Source: JAENVT01 sp031430695 (GTDB taxonomy: Bacteria > Actinomycetota > Acidimicrobiia > Acidimicrobiales > Ilumatobacteraceae). Taken from it: a stretch of 37,842 nucleotides of DNA. Shown in pieces: positions 17,137 to 23,302 of the stretch. The first letter of the stretch is position 1. Every line of letters starts with the position of its first letter. Below the pieces are notes generated by a model. That model was not told the DNA's origin and searched no databases. It saw only the letters and a program-made list of their open reading frames with translations. The stretch lies in NCBI GenBank assembly GCA_031430695.1, contig JANPBZ010000047.1:1-37842 (forward strand). Direction: 5' to 3'. Position numbers and translations under genes: made by a program.

Positions 17137-17853
17137 TCACAACAGTTGGTCGATCATGCGGCGTTCGACATCGTCGAGGTGGGCCTGCACCGCGCCGACG
17201 GTTGCTTTGCGCCGGCCCGCCACGAGGGCGTCGGCAATGGCCCGATGTGCGGCCATCGACGAGGTGATGATCTCGCTGACCTCGTGGCGGTTGATCTCCG
17301 CGTACAGCAGCGACGCGAGTTCGTCGGAGTCGAACAACGCACCGAGCGTCTTGCCGTAGACCTCCTGCAGCAGGGGATTGCCGCAGGCGCGCGAGATCGC
17401 TGTGTGGAAGGCGCGGTCGAACGTGCGGAACTCGTCGAGTTGCTTGGTGGCCCGAGCCGCCAATTCGGCGATGTCAGCTCGCTCGGCTGCGTCGGCCCGG
17501 CGAGCGGCCAGTTCCGACATGGCCGGTTCGATCGTGCGTCGTACTTCGAACAACTGACGTACCAGCGCCTTGCGTTCGTCGAGTGTCGCCGAATCCCCCT
17601 TGAGCCGAATTTCGGGAAGGCGCTCGGCGACGACGGGACGGTTGCCGCGACGCTCGAGATAGCCCGACGCGGTGAGGCCTTGGATGGCCTCGCGCACCGA
17701 TGTTCGGGCAACTCCGAACTGTTCGCACAGCTGCCGTTCCGCTGGAACGGGGCTACCTGGTTGCAGCTCGCCGATGCGGATGGCCTCGAGCAGCTGCGCC
17801 CGAATCTCCGACGAGATGGTTCGCCGCTTGACCGGAGCAAACGGGGTGTTCAT
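17137..17853 (-). CDS. GntR-family regulator, FadR/FCD subfamily
   Basis: This 238-residue regulator has an N-terminal winged helix (SSEIRAQLLEAIRIGELQPG, PAERQLCEQFGVARTSVREA, LTASGYLERRG). The C-terminal FCD ligand domain shows the usual metal-site pattern (Asp and His in FDRAFHTAI, His in MAAHRAIADAL, His in QAHLDDVE). I choose ATG 17853 because it overlaps a well-translated 21-codon leader by ATGA and because the upstream extension runs across the operator/promoter region. It is the first protein gene of an operon with cupin, HyuA, HyuB and Rieske. FadR-like operators lie before it and before the transporter, amidohydrolase and VOC operons, so it is the likely regulon repressor, released by a pathway carboxylate; that last part is inference. 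Confidence 0.88.
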   Translation of the reverse strand: MNTPFAPVKRRTISSEIRAQLLEAIRIGELQPGSPVPAERQLCEQFGVARTSVREAIQGLTASGYLERRGNRPVVAERLPEIRLKGDSATLDERKALVRQLFEVRRTIEPAMSELAARRADAAERADIAELAARATKQLDEFRTFDRAFHTAISRACGNPLLQEVYGKTLGALFDSDELASLLYAEINRHEVSEIITSSMAAHRAIADALVAGRRKATVGAVQAHLDDVERRMIDQLL

Positions 17854-17915
17854 CGAGGTTCGATAGCGCGGCGACGGTCGCACGAGACGGCACGGTTCTG
17901 GCCGCTGATCGCCAT
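17850..17915 (-). CDS. Putative 21-residue leader peptide coupled to the GntR gene
   Basis: ATG 17915 follows a near-ideal GGAGGAGG at a 4-nt distance. It opens a short frame beginning MAISGQNRAVSCDRR and ending E-P-R, with a TGA that overlaps the regulator's ATG as ATGA. The regulator itself has no convincing ribosome site, so its translation probably depends on ribosomes finishing this leader. The peptide is rich in Arg (five) with one Cys. No known leader-peptide family is recognised. Confidence 0.55.
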   Translation of the reverse strand: MAISGQNRAVSCDRRRAIEPR

Positions 17916-17929
17916 GTCGCCTCCTCCGT

Positions 17930-17966
17930 GTCTGGTCTGGCAAGTCTGGTCTGGTTGTCAGACCAT
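17930..17966 (-). promoter_or_regulatory. Operator array, site D: direct repeats plus FadR-like half palindrome
   Basis: On the plus strand GTCTGGTCTGG occurs twice (17930-17940 and 17944-17954) separated by CAA, followed by GTCAGACCAT (17957-17966), which matches one half of sites A-C. The minus-strand -10 candidate TATGGT (17967-17962) overlaps this half-site. The array lies 15 bp upstream of the leader-peptide ATG, so it is placed to autoregulate the regulator operon. Confidence 0.7.
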
Positions 17967-18001
17967 ATTCCATCGCAAGCGAACACGTCGTCTCGGCAAG
18001 C

Positions 18002-18032
18002 TTGACACGCAGCCGATCAATACAAGTACAAT
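18002..18032 (+). promoter_or_regulatory. Promoter of the tam remnant
   Basis: TTGACA (18002-18007) and TACAAT (18027-18032) are near-consensus boxes with a 19-bp spacer. The -10 ends 7 nt before GTG 18040, so the transcript is probably leaderless. The spacer and start carry a short repeat, TACAAG-TACAA-TACAAG. The promoter is intact although the gene it serves is truncated. Confidence 0.65.
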
Positions 18033-18039
18033 ACAAGTC

Positions 18040-18201
18040 GTGACGGACTGGAACCCTGAGCAATACCGCCGCTTCGCAGCCGAGCGAGCGCAGGCGTTTC
18101 ACGATCTGGTGGCCCTCATCGAGCCCGCTTCGATCAGGCGAGCCGTCGATCTCGGTTGTGGCCCTGGCGAACTGACGGCTCTCGTGACCCGAAGTGCGTA
18201 A
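18040..18201 (+). pseudogene. tam-like trans-aconitate 2-methyltransferase, 5' stub
   Basis: The 53 codons from GTG 18040 match the N-terminus of Tam-type SAM methyltransferases: D-W-N-P-E-Q-Y-R-R-F, then RAQAFHDLVALI and the SAM motif I VDLGCGPGELTALV. The family has about 250 residues, so roughly four fifths is missing. Coding stops at T-R-S-A-TAA, exactly inside the left arm of hairpin 1. No remainder of tam is found to the right of the DUF559-like gene. Tam methylates trans-aconitate, an inhibitor of aconitase; this stub cannot form the fold. Confidence 0.75.
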
Positions 18202-18240
18202 GTTGCGTCCACACACGTCGCGTTGAACTTACGCACTTCG
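18190..18240. repeat. Hairpin 1 of the palindromic pair
   Basis: Perfect 15-bp arms CGAAGTGCGTAAGTT (18190-18204) and AACTTACGCACTTCG (18226-18240) with a 21-nt loop. The left arm supplies the stop codon of the tam stub. The same arm sequence forms hairpin 2 at 19222-19270. No U-tract follows. Confidence 0.85.
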
Positions 18241-18249
18241 CGGCGCCGG

Positions 18250-18277
18250 TTGGACGAAAGCCCTCAGCCGATAGGTT
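18250..18277 (+). promoter_or_regulatory. Promoter of the AbiEi/DUF559-like gene
   Basis: TTGGAC (18250-18255), a 16-bp spacer and TAGGTT (18272-18277) end 7 nt before ATG 18285. The gene therefore carries its own leaderless promoter immediately inside hairpin 1. Confidence 0.6.
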
Positions 18278-18284
18278 CCGGCAC

Positions 18285-19232
18285 ATGTCCGCTCCGGCCC
18301 CACGGGCCATGGCGGAGTTTGCGGCCTCTCGCCATGGTCTTGTCGCTCGAAGCCAGGCCGCCTCTTTCGGGTTCACGCCCCGCGACATCCGACTCGCCAA
18401 GGAGCGCGGATGGCTGACCGAACCAGTACGCGGGCTGCTCGTCGTGAGCGGGTACCCGCCGACATGGGAGCAGCGACTGGCGATCGTCACCGCAACGAGT
18501 GCCAGCCGACCAGTCGTCGGCGATGGCGCTGCAGCGAGGCTGTTCATGCTCGACGGTTTTGACTCCGCCGGCCCAGCGCTGACCGTGCTCCGGCCTGGCC
18601 GCGTCAGCTTGCGAGCGGCGGATGGAATCGTGATCCACCAGACGTCCGTCCTCGATTCGGTTGATCGGTTTGTGCGCGACGGTTTGCCCTGCACCAGTCT
18701 GGCAAGGACCCTGGCCGACCTTGGGTCGACGAACTCCAGCGACACAGTCTGGCGGGCATTGATTGCAGCCCGGAGAATTCATAAGGTCAGCCCGATCTGG
18801 CTGCAGCAGACTGCGGTCCGCCTTCATCGCCCCGGCCAGTCCGGTACCGGTGTTCTGATGCAAGCACTCCGCCGCTGGAATGCGGAAGGGACTCTGCCCG
18901 ACTCCTGGTTCGAGGAGTTGCTTCGGCGCATGATCGACCATCCCGACATTCCGGCCATCACTCCGCAGTACGTCATCACCGACGACACGGGCGACTTCGT
19001 CGCCCGTGTGGATCTCGGAATTGCCGCATTACGTCTCGGCATCGAGGGCCACAGCCGGAAGTTCCACTTCGGGCCGATCAGGGAGACCGCCGACGAGGAT
19101 CGCGACCTGCGCGCTTCTGCGTGCGGCTGGGAGTTGATCTACCTCGGCTGGTACGCGCAGCGAAGTCCCGCAGCGGTCGTTCAGATCGTCGCCAAGATCT
19201 GCCGAGCACGCCTCGATGCAAGAAGTGCGTAA
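18285..19232 (+). CDS. AbiEi-like N-terminal / DUF559 (Vsr-like nuclease fold) protein
   Basis: This 315-residue protein starts at ATG 18285, 7 nt after a -10 box. Residues 10-90 (FAASRHGLVARSQAASFGF, RGWLTEPVRGLLVVSG, PTWEQRLAIV, GDGAAARLFMLDGF) resemble the winged-helix AbiEi/type IV antitoxin-like domain common in actinobacteria. Residues 205-305 resemble the DUF559/very-short-patch-repair endonuclease fold, with candidate acidic and His positions D243 (RVDLGI), E254 and H256 (IEGHS) and H261. No AbiEii-like toxin gene adjoins it. The last codons R-S-A-TAA are encoded by the arm of hairpin 2. The gene sits between a truncated and a frameshifted gene, consistent with recent insertion. Function unknown; nuclease, RNA-binding or antitoxin roles are all possible. 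Confidence 0.72.
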   Translation: MSAPAPRAMAEFAASRHGLVARSQAASFGFTPRDIRLAKERGWLTEPVRGLLVVSGYPPTWEQRLAIVTATSASRPVVGDGAAARLFMLDGFDSAGPALTVLRPGRVSLRAADGIVIHQTSVLDSVDRFVRDGLPCTSLARTLADLGSTNSSDTVWRALIAARRIHKVSPIWLQQTAVRLHRPGQSGTGVLMQALRRWNAEGTLPDSWFEELLRRMIDHPDIPAITPQYVITDDTGDFVARVDLGIAALRLGIEGHSRKFHFGPIRETADEDRDLRASACGWELIYLGWYAQRSPAAVVQIVAKICRARLDARSA

Positions 19233-19270
19233 GTTCGATGCGCACTGTGTGCACTGAACTTACGCACTTC
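19222..19270. repeat. Hairpin 2 of the palindromic pair
   Basis: Perfect 15-bp arms GAAGTGCGTAAGTTC (19222-19236) and GAACTTACGCACTTC (19256-19270) with a 19-nt loop that itself contains TGCGCA/TGTGCA, a six-pair inner stem with one G-U. The left arm encodes the end of the DUF559-like gene; the right arm, on the other strand, encodes the end of the metallo-beta-lactamase gene. Confidence 0.87.
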
Positions 19271-20043
19271 GGCCTGGAGCCACCGGTTGGGCGGAGTGGA
19301 TCAGGGCTGCGTCAGTGACATCGCGCCACTGGTCGATGTCGTGAGCGGTGAGGATGCCGGCGTCGAGATCGGTAAGTCGGCGCAGGCTGGTGAGGGCCTC
19401 GTCGGCATTGGTCGGTCGACCCGTGACGTGGTGTTCAACGACGGCTTGCAGGGTGTACGCCGCGTCTCCGGCGCACACGTAACTGCGGCCATCGGTGAAC
19501 GAGACCAGCAGCGCCTGATGGCCAGGCGTATGGCCCGGCGTCGAGATCAGCTGCAGACCGGGCACGAGGTCGAACGAGTCGTCGTAGTCCCATGGCTCGC
19601 CAGTCAGTTCGGCAAGGTCGCCGGCCAAACACGCCGCTGGGCTTCGTTGCTCGTGTCCAGGCCCACTCCAGTTCGCGGGCACGCACAGAGTGGGTGGCCA
19701 CCGGGAATGCTGCATTGCGTCCGACGTGATCGAAATGGAGGTGCGAATTGACCACCCAGCGAACCTCATCCACCGAGTATCCGGCTTGGCGCAACCGCTC
19801 GTCGACCAGCGCATGCCGAGGGCAGCGAAGATCGAACATCGTTGCCATCAAACCGAAGTGCGCAGCCAGGTCGGGGCCGCAGCAGGCCTCGTGCAGGCCG
19901 GTATCGAACACCAACACGCCGTCACCGGTGTCGGCTGCGAAGCACATCACCGGCACGTCGCCCATCACGCCTGTTGGCTGCCCGGTCACCAGGCCACCGA
20001 TATCGGTGTGCAGGTCGCCGCACCGCAGGGCCCAGAGCTTCAT
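19260..20043 (-). pseudogene. Metallo-beta-lactamase-fold hydrolase (lactonase-like), frameshifted
   Basis: From ATG 20043 the frame encodes a lactonase-type metallo-hydrolase with S-H-L-H-F-D-H-V-G, then ATHSVRARELEWAW. Between about 19668 and 19628 the coding signal moves forward by one base into the frame reading AACLAGDLAELTGEPWDY, TPGHTPGHQALLV and CAGDAAYTL, to the stop at 19260-19262. One extra base, for example in AGCGGCG near 19632-19638, would explain it; the intact product would be about 260 residues. The -10 TACGGT lies 6 nt upstream of the ATG. The final G-R-S-A-stop is encoded by hairpin 2. A sequencing error is possible. The family hydrolyses acyl-homoserine lactones or other lactones; substrate unknown. 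Confidence 0.75.
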
Positions 20044-20049
20044 GAACCG

Positions 20050-20081
20050 ACCGTATCCCGGCCGCACGTGTCATCTACGAT
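20050..20081. promoter_or_regulatory. Back-to-back leaderless promoters of the hydrolase and dapA
   Basis: The minus-strand -10 TACGGT (20055-20050) lies 6 nt before ATG 20043. The plus-strand -10 TACGAT (20076-20081) lies 6 nt before ATG 20088. The two start codons are only 44 bp apart, so each -35 region overlaps the other promoter's -10. Confidence 0.5.
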
Positions 20082-20087
20082 TGCGCC

Positions 20088-20999
20088 ATGGCTCGATTCG
20101 GACGCGTGCTCAGCGCGATGGTCACACCATTCGACCGTGATGGAGGCCTCGATCTCGATGCCGCGAAGACGCTGGCTCGCTACCTGCAAGATCACGGCAA
20201 CGATGGTCTCGTGATCGCCGGCACGACGGGCGAGGCACCCACGCTGGACGACGACGAGCGGCTCTCCCTGTTCGCTGCGGTGATCGAGGCCGTGTCCATT
20301 CCCGTGATCGCCGGGACCGGCACCAACGACACGCGTCACTCGGTCCACCTAACCAAGCAAGCCAAGTCCCTGGGAGCCGCCGCTGTCCTTGCGGTGTGTC
20401 CGTACTACAACCGCCCTTCGCAGGCGGGTATCGACGCCCATATGCGCGCTGTCGCCGCCGCCAGCGATCTCCCGGTGATGGTCTACGACATTCCCATCCG
20501 CACCGGTCGCAAGATCAGCACGGCCACATTGTTGACGCTCTTCCGAGACGTTCCCAACATCGTCGCCTTGAAAGACGCTGCGGCCAACCCTGGTGAGACA
20601 GCGGCCCTGATCAGCTCGTTGCCAGCGGGGTGCGAGGCGTACAGCGGCGACGACATCATGACGTTGCCGCTGCTGGCCAGTGGCATCGTCGGCACGGTTG
20701 GCGTCGCCACGCACTGGACTGGCGAGGATCACCAGGAGTTGTTCGACCTGTGGGAGAAAGGCGATACCGACGGGGCTCGCCTGGTCAACAGCCGCATGCT
20801 GGAGAGTTTTGCGTTCGAGACGGGTGACGACGCACCCAATCCGCTACCGACCAAAGCGATGATGCGCCACCTCGGGATTCCGGTTGGCCAGGCGCGCCTC
20901 CCCATGGGCGATGCGCCGGCCTTCGTCGAAGCGCGTGCCATCGAGGTATGGGCCAACCTGCAACGATGGAGAGATGCGTTTCCCGACCGTCCACTGTGA
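20088..20999 (+). CDS. dapA: 4-Hydroxy-tetrahydrodipicolinate synthase
   Basis: This 303-residue TIM-barrel aldolase condenses pyruvate with aspartate semialdehyde, the first committed step of lysine and diaminopimelate synthesis. Visible residues are G45-T-T-G-E49, Y106-Y107 in CPYYNRPSQ, Y133 and R138 in VYDIPIRTG, and the Schiff-base K162 in VALKDAAANPGE. Full length for the family. ATG 20088 is preceded by a -10 box 6 nt away, so a leaderless mRNA is likely. It precedes RNase J by 30 bp, an arrangement common in actinobacteria. The extended C-terminus (GIPVGQARLPMGDAP) is typical of actinobacterial DapA. Confidence 0.95.
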   Translation: MARFGRVLSAMVTPFDRDGGLDLDAAKTLARYLQDHGNDGLVIAGTTGEAPTLDDDERLSLFAAVIEAVSIPVIAGTGTNDTRHSVHLTKQAKSLGAAAVLAVCPYYNRPSQAGIDAHMRAVAAASDLPVMVYDIPIRTGRKISTATLLTLFRDVPNIVALKDAAANPGETAALISSLPAGCEAYSGDDIMTLPLLASGIVGTVGVATHWTGEDHQELFDLWEKGDTDGARLVNSRMLESFAFETGDDAPNPLPTKAMMRHLGIPVGQARLPMGDAPAFVEARAIEVWANLQRWRDAFPDRPL

Positions 21000-21029
21000 T
21001 CCGGCTCCTGTCGAGAGCGGTGGTTGCTG

Positions 21030-22691
21030 ATGGCTGACCCAGTTCGCGTGATCTTCCTGGGTGGTCTCGGTGAGATCGGCCGCAATTGCATGGCTATCGA
21101 ACAACAGGACCGTGTGCTGTTGATCGACGTCGGGCTGATGTTCCCCGATCCCGACATGCACGGCATCGACTTGGTCCTGCCCGACTTCACATGGCTGCGC
21201 GAGAACGCCGACCGGATCGAGGGAGTCGTTGCCACGCACGGCCACGAAGACCACGTCGGCGCCTTGCACTACCTGCTGCGCGAATTGAGCTTCCCGATCT
21301 TCGGTTCGGCGCTCACGCTTGGCCTGGCCCGCAACCGCATCGAAGAAGCCGGACTGCTCGGCAAGACCGAGTTGATCGTGGTCGCCGACGGCGAGCGACG
21401 CATGATCGGACCGTTCGACGTCGAGTTCATCCCTGTCACTCACTCGGTGCCGCACGCTCACGCCATCGCCATTCACACGCCGCAAGGAGTGATCCTGCAC
21501 TCGGGCGATTTCAAGCTCGATCTCACTCCAGTTGACGGTCGGCGAACCGACCTCGCCCGAATCGGCTCGATCGCCTCCAATGAAGGCATTCGTCTGTTGC
21601 TCGCCGATTCCACCAACGCCGAAGAAGCTGGCCACGCCCCGTCCGAGTCCAGCGTCGGTACGGTGCTGCGCTCGTTGTTCGCCGAGCTGCGCGGGCAGCG
21701 CATCATCACTGCCAGTTTCGCCAGCCACCTGCATCGCATCCAGCAGATAGCCGATGCAGCCATCGCCGAAGGGCGAGTCGTCGCAACCCTCGGGCTCAGC
21801 ATGAAGAAGAACGTTCGACTGGGTCGCGATCTCGGCGTCGTGCGGATCCCAGACAAATCACTGGTCGACATCGACGAAATCGGCGACTACCCGCCGGGCA
21901 AGGTGTGTGTGATCTCCACCGGTTCGCAAGGCGAGCCGATGTCGGCGCTGGCCCTGCTGGGCCGCGGCGAGAACAAGTGGGTCAAGATCGGCGAGACCGA
22001 CACTGTCATCCTGTCGAGTCATGCCATTCCCGGTAATGAGAGCAACGTCAACCGGGTGATCGACGGGTTGCTGCGGGCCGGTGCGCAGGTCATCCACTCC
22101 GGCGTTGCCGATGTGCACGCCACAGGCCATGCGCAGGCCGATGAGCTGAAGACCTACATGTCATTGACTCGTCCGGAGTACCTGGTGCCGATCCACGGCG
22201 AATATCGCCACATGGTCGCCAACGCCAAGCTCGGCTACCTCATGGGCATACCGCGCGACCATGTGCTCGTCTGTGAAGACGGCGACGTGTTGACGCTCAG
22301 TGACGACGGCCTCGAGGCCACCGGGCGCGTGCCCGCCGGCTACCTGTACGTCGACGGCATCGTCGGCGATGTCGGCCAGGGTGTGCTGCGCGATCGCAAG
22401 GTGTTGGCGGAGGAAGGTGTCGTCGTGGTCGTCGTCACCGTCGACATCGAGACCGGCAAGGTGTTGGTCGGCCCGGAGATCATCACCCGCGGCTGGGTGT
22501 ACGCGCCCGAGGCCGAGGACCTGCTCGACGAGGCATGTGATGCGGTTGCCGACGCGGTCGAACGGACCCTCGCAACCGGGGTGCGCGATGTCGATGCGCT
22601 CGAGCGCGACGTTCGCCGCGCCGCGGGCAAGTTTGTCAACGAGCGCACCAAACGACGGCCGATGATCGTGCCCGTCGTCATGGAAGCCTGA
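21030..22691 (+). CDS. rnj: Ribonuclease J
   Basis: This 553-residue metallo-beta-lactamase/beta-CASP RNase has endo- and 5'-3' exonuclease activity in rRNA maturation and mRNA decay. Zinc motif H70-G-H72-E-D74-H75 is visible. Further motifs are SVPHAHAIAIHTPQG, HSGDFKLDLTP, LLADSTNAE and the beta-CASP blocks ISTGSQGEPMSAL, SSHAIPGNE and HATGHAQADELKTYMSLTRPEYLVPIHGEYRH. The C-terminal domain ends FVNERTKRRPMIVPVVMEA. Start ATG 21030 follows GAGAGCGG; a TTG two codons earlier is less likely. Confidence 0.95.
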   Translation: MADPVRVIFLGGLGEIGRNCMAIEQQDRVLLIDVGLMFPDPDMHGIDLVLPDFTWLRENADRIEGVVATHGHEDHVGALHYLLRELSFPIFGSALTLGLARNRIEEAGLLGKTELIVVADGERRMIGPFDVEFIPVTHSVPHAHAIAIHTPQGVILHSGDFKLDLTPVDGRRTDLARIGSIASNEGIRLLLADSTNAEEAGHAPSESSVGTVLRSLFAELRGQRIITASFASHLHRIQQIADAAIAEGRVVATLGLSMKKNVRLGRDLGVVRIPDKSLVDIDEIGDYPPGKVCVISTGSQGEPMSALALLGRGENKWVKIGETDTVILSSHAIPGNESNVNRVIDGLLRAGAQVIHSGVADVHATGHAQADELKTYMSLTRPEYLVPIHGEYRHMVANAKLGYLMGIPRDHVLVCEDGDVLTLSDDGLEATGRVPAGYLYVDGIVGDVGQGVLRDRKVLAEEGVVVVVVTVDIETGKVLVGPEIITRGWVYAPEAEDLLDEACDAVADAVERTLATGVRDVDALERDVRRAAGKFVNERTKRRPMIVPVVMEA

Positions 22692-22698
22692 CCGGCAG

Positions 22699-23256
22699 TT
22701 GGCCCGCCGGTCGAGCGAGGCCAGTCGTCGATTGGTCGCCGCACTCGCGATCGCGCTCTGCGTCGCGGCGTGCAGTTCAGAAGGATCGTCGTCTGGCACG
22801 CAGGTAGTGGACTCGACCACTCCTGCCGATTCTTCAACCGCCGCGCCTCGCGTCGACCTGATCAGTCCGGCGATCACAGCGCTAGAAGCCAGGCTCGGCG
22901 GGCCGCAGCAGTACTTCGAGATCAACGCCACCTCACAGCTGGTCAACCTGATCGTGGCGTTGAACGACGGCGCCGTGGCGCAACCGTGGGTGTACCTCGA
23001 CGGCGAGTTGTCGTCGACCGAAGGGGTCGAGGCCAGCGGCTTCACGTTCTCTGCCGCGGCCCTCGACTTCGACCCCGGCACGGTGCTCGGCAGGCTGCAG
23101 TCCGAGCTCCCGCAGTCCAGCGCCGATTTGTTCTTCGTCGAGGGTGGCGAGAGCGGCATCGTGAGATACAGCGTGGCAGTCACCTCGCGGCAGGGAGGGC
23201 AGTTGGTGGTGGTCGTCGGCCCCGACGGCACGGTGCGATCCGTCGACCCCGGCTGA
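22699..23256 (+). CDS. Putative lipoprotein of unknown function
   Basis: This 185-residue protein has a TTG start 7 bp after the RNase J stop. The signal sequence is RRSSEASRRLVAALAIALCV with lipobox VAA-C and a Ser/Thr-rich tether. The mature part (ITALEARLGGPQQYFEINATSQLVNLIVALNDG, QPWVYLDGELSS, SGIVRYSVAVTSRQGGQLVVVVGPDG) looks like a small alpha/beta domain with no recognised motif. Position between rnj and ftsK suggests cotranscription with rnj. The TTG start is chosen because it gives a complete positively charged signal peptide. Confidence 0.7.
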   Translation: MARRSSEASRRLVAALAIALCVAACSSEGSSSGTQVVDSTTPADSSTAAPRVDLISPAITALEARLGGPQQYFEINATSQLVNLIVALNDGAVAQPWVYLDGELSSTEGVEASGFTFSAAALDFDPGTVLGRLQSELPQSSADLFFVEGGESGIVRYSVAVTSRQGGQLVVVVGPDGTVRSVDPG

Positions 23257-23302
23257 CAGTGCCCCGTTTCGGCGACACCCCCTTGGTACCGTTGGAACCT
23301 CT

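Noticed and set aside
17854..18216. N-terminal extension of the GntR regulator giving about 359 residues
   Set aside because: The extension crosses the operator array and divergent promoter, is not GntR-like, and family members are near 240 residues.
18285..19232. Complete AbiE toxin-antitoxin system
   Set aside because: Only the AbiEi-like N-terminal domain is recognisable and no nucleotidyltransferase toxin gene is adjacent.
18190..19270. The palindrome pair as a CRISPR array or classical IS inverted repeats
   Set aside because: Only two units with a gene between them, no spacer series; each end is itself a hairpin, there is no DDE/Tyr/Ser transposase, and no target-site duplication is visible.
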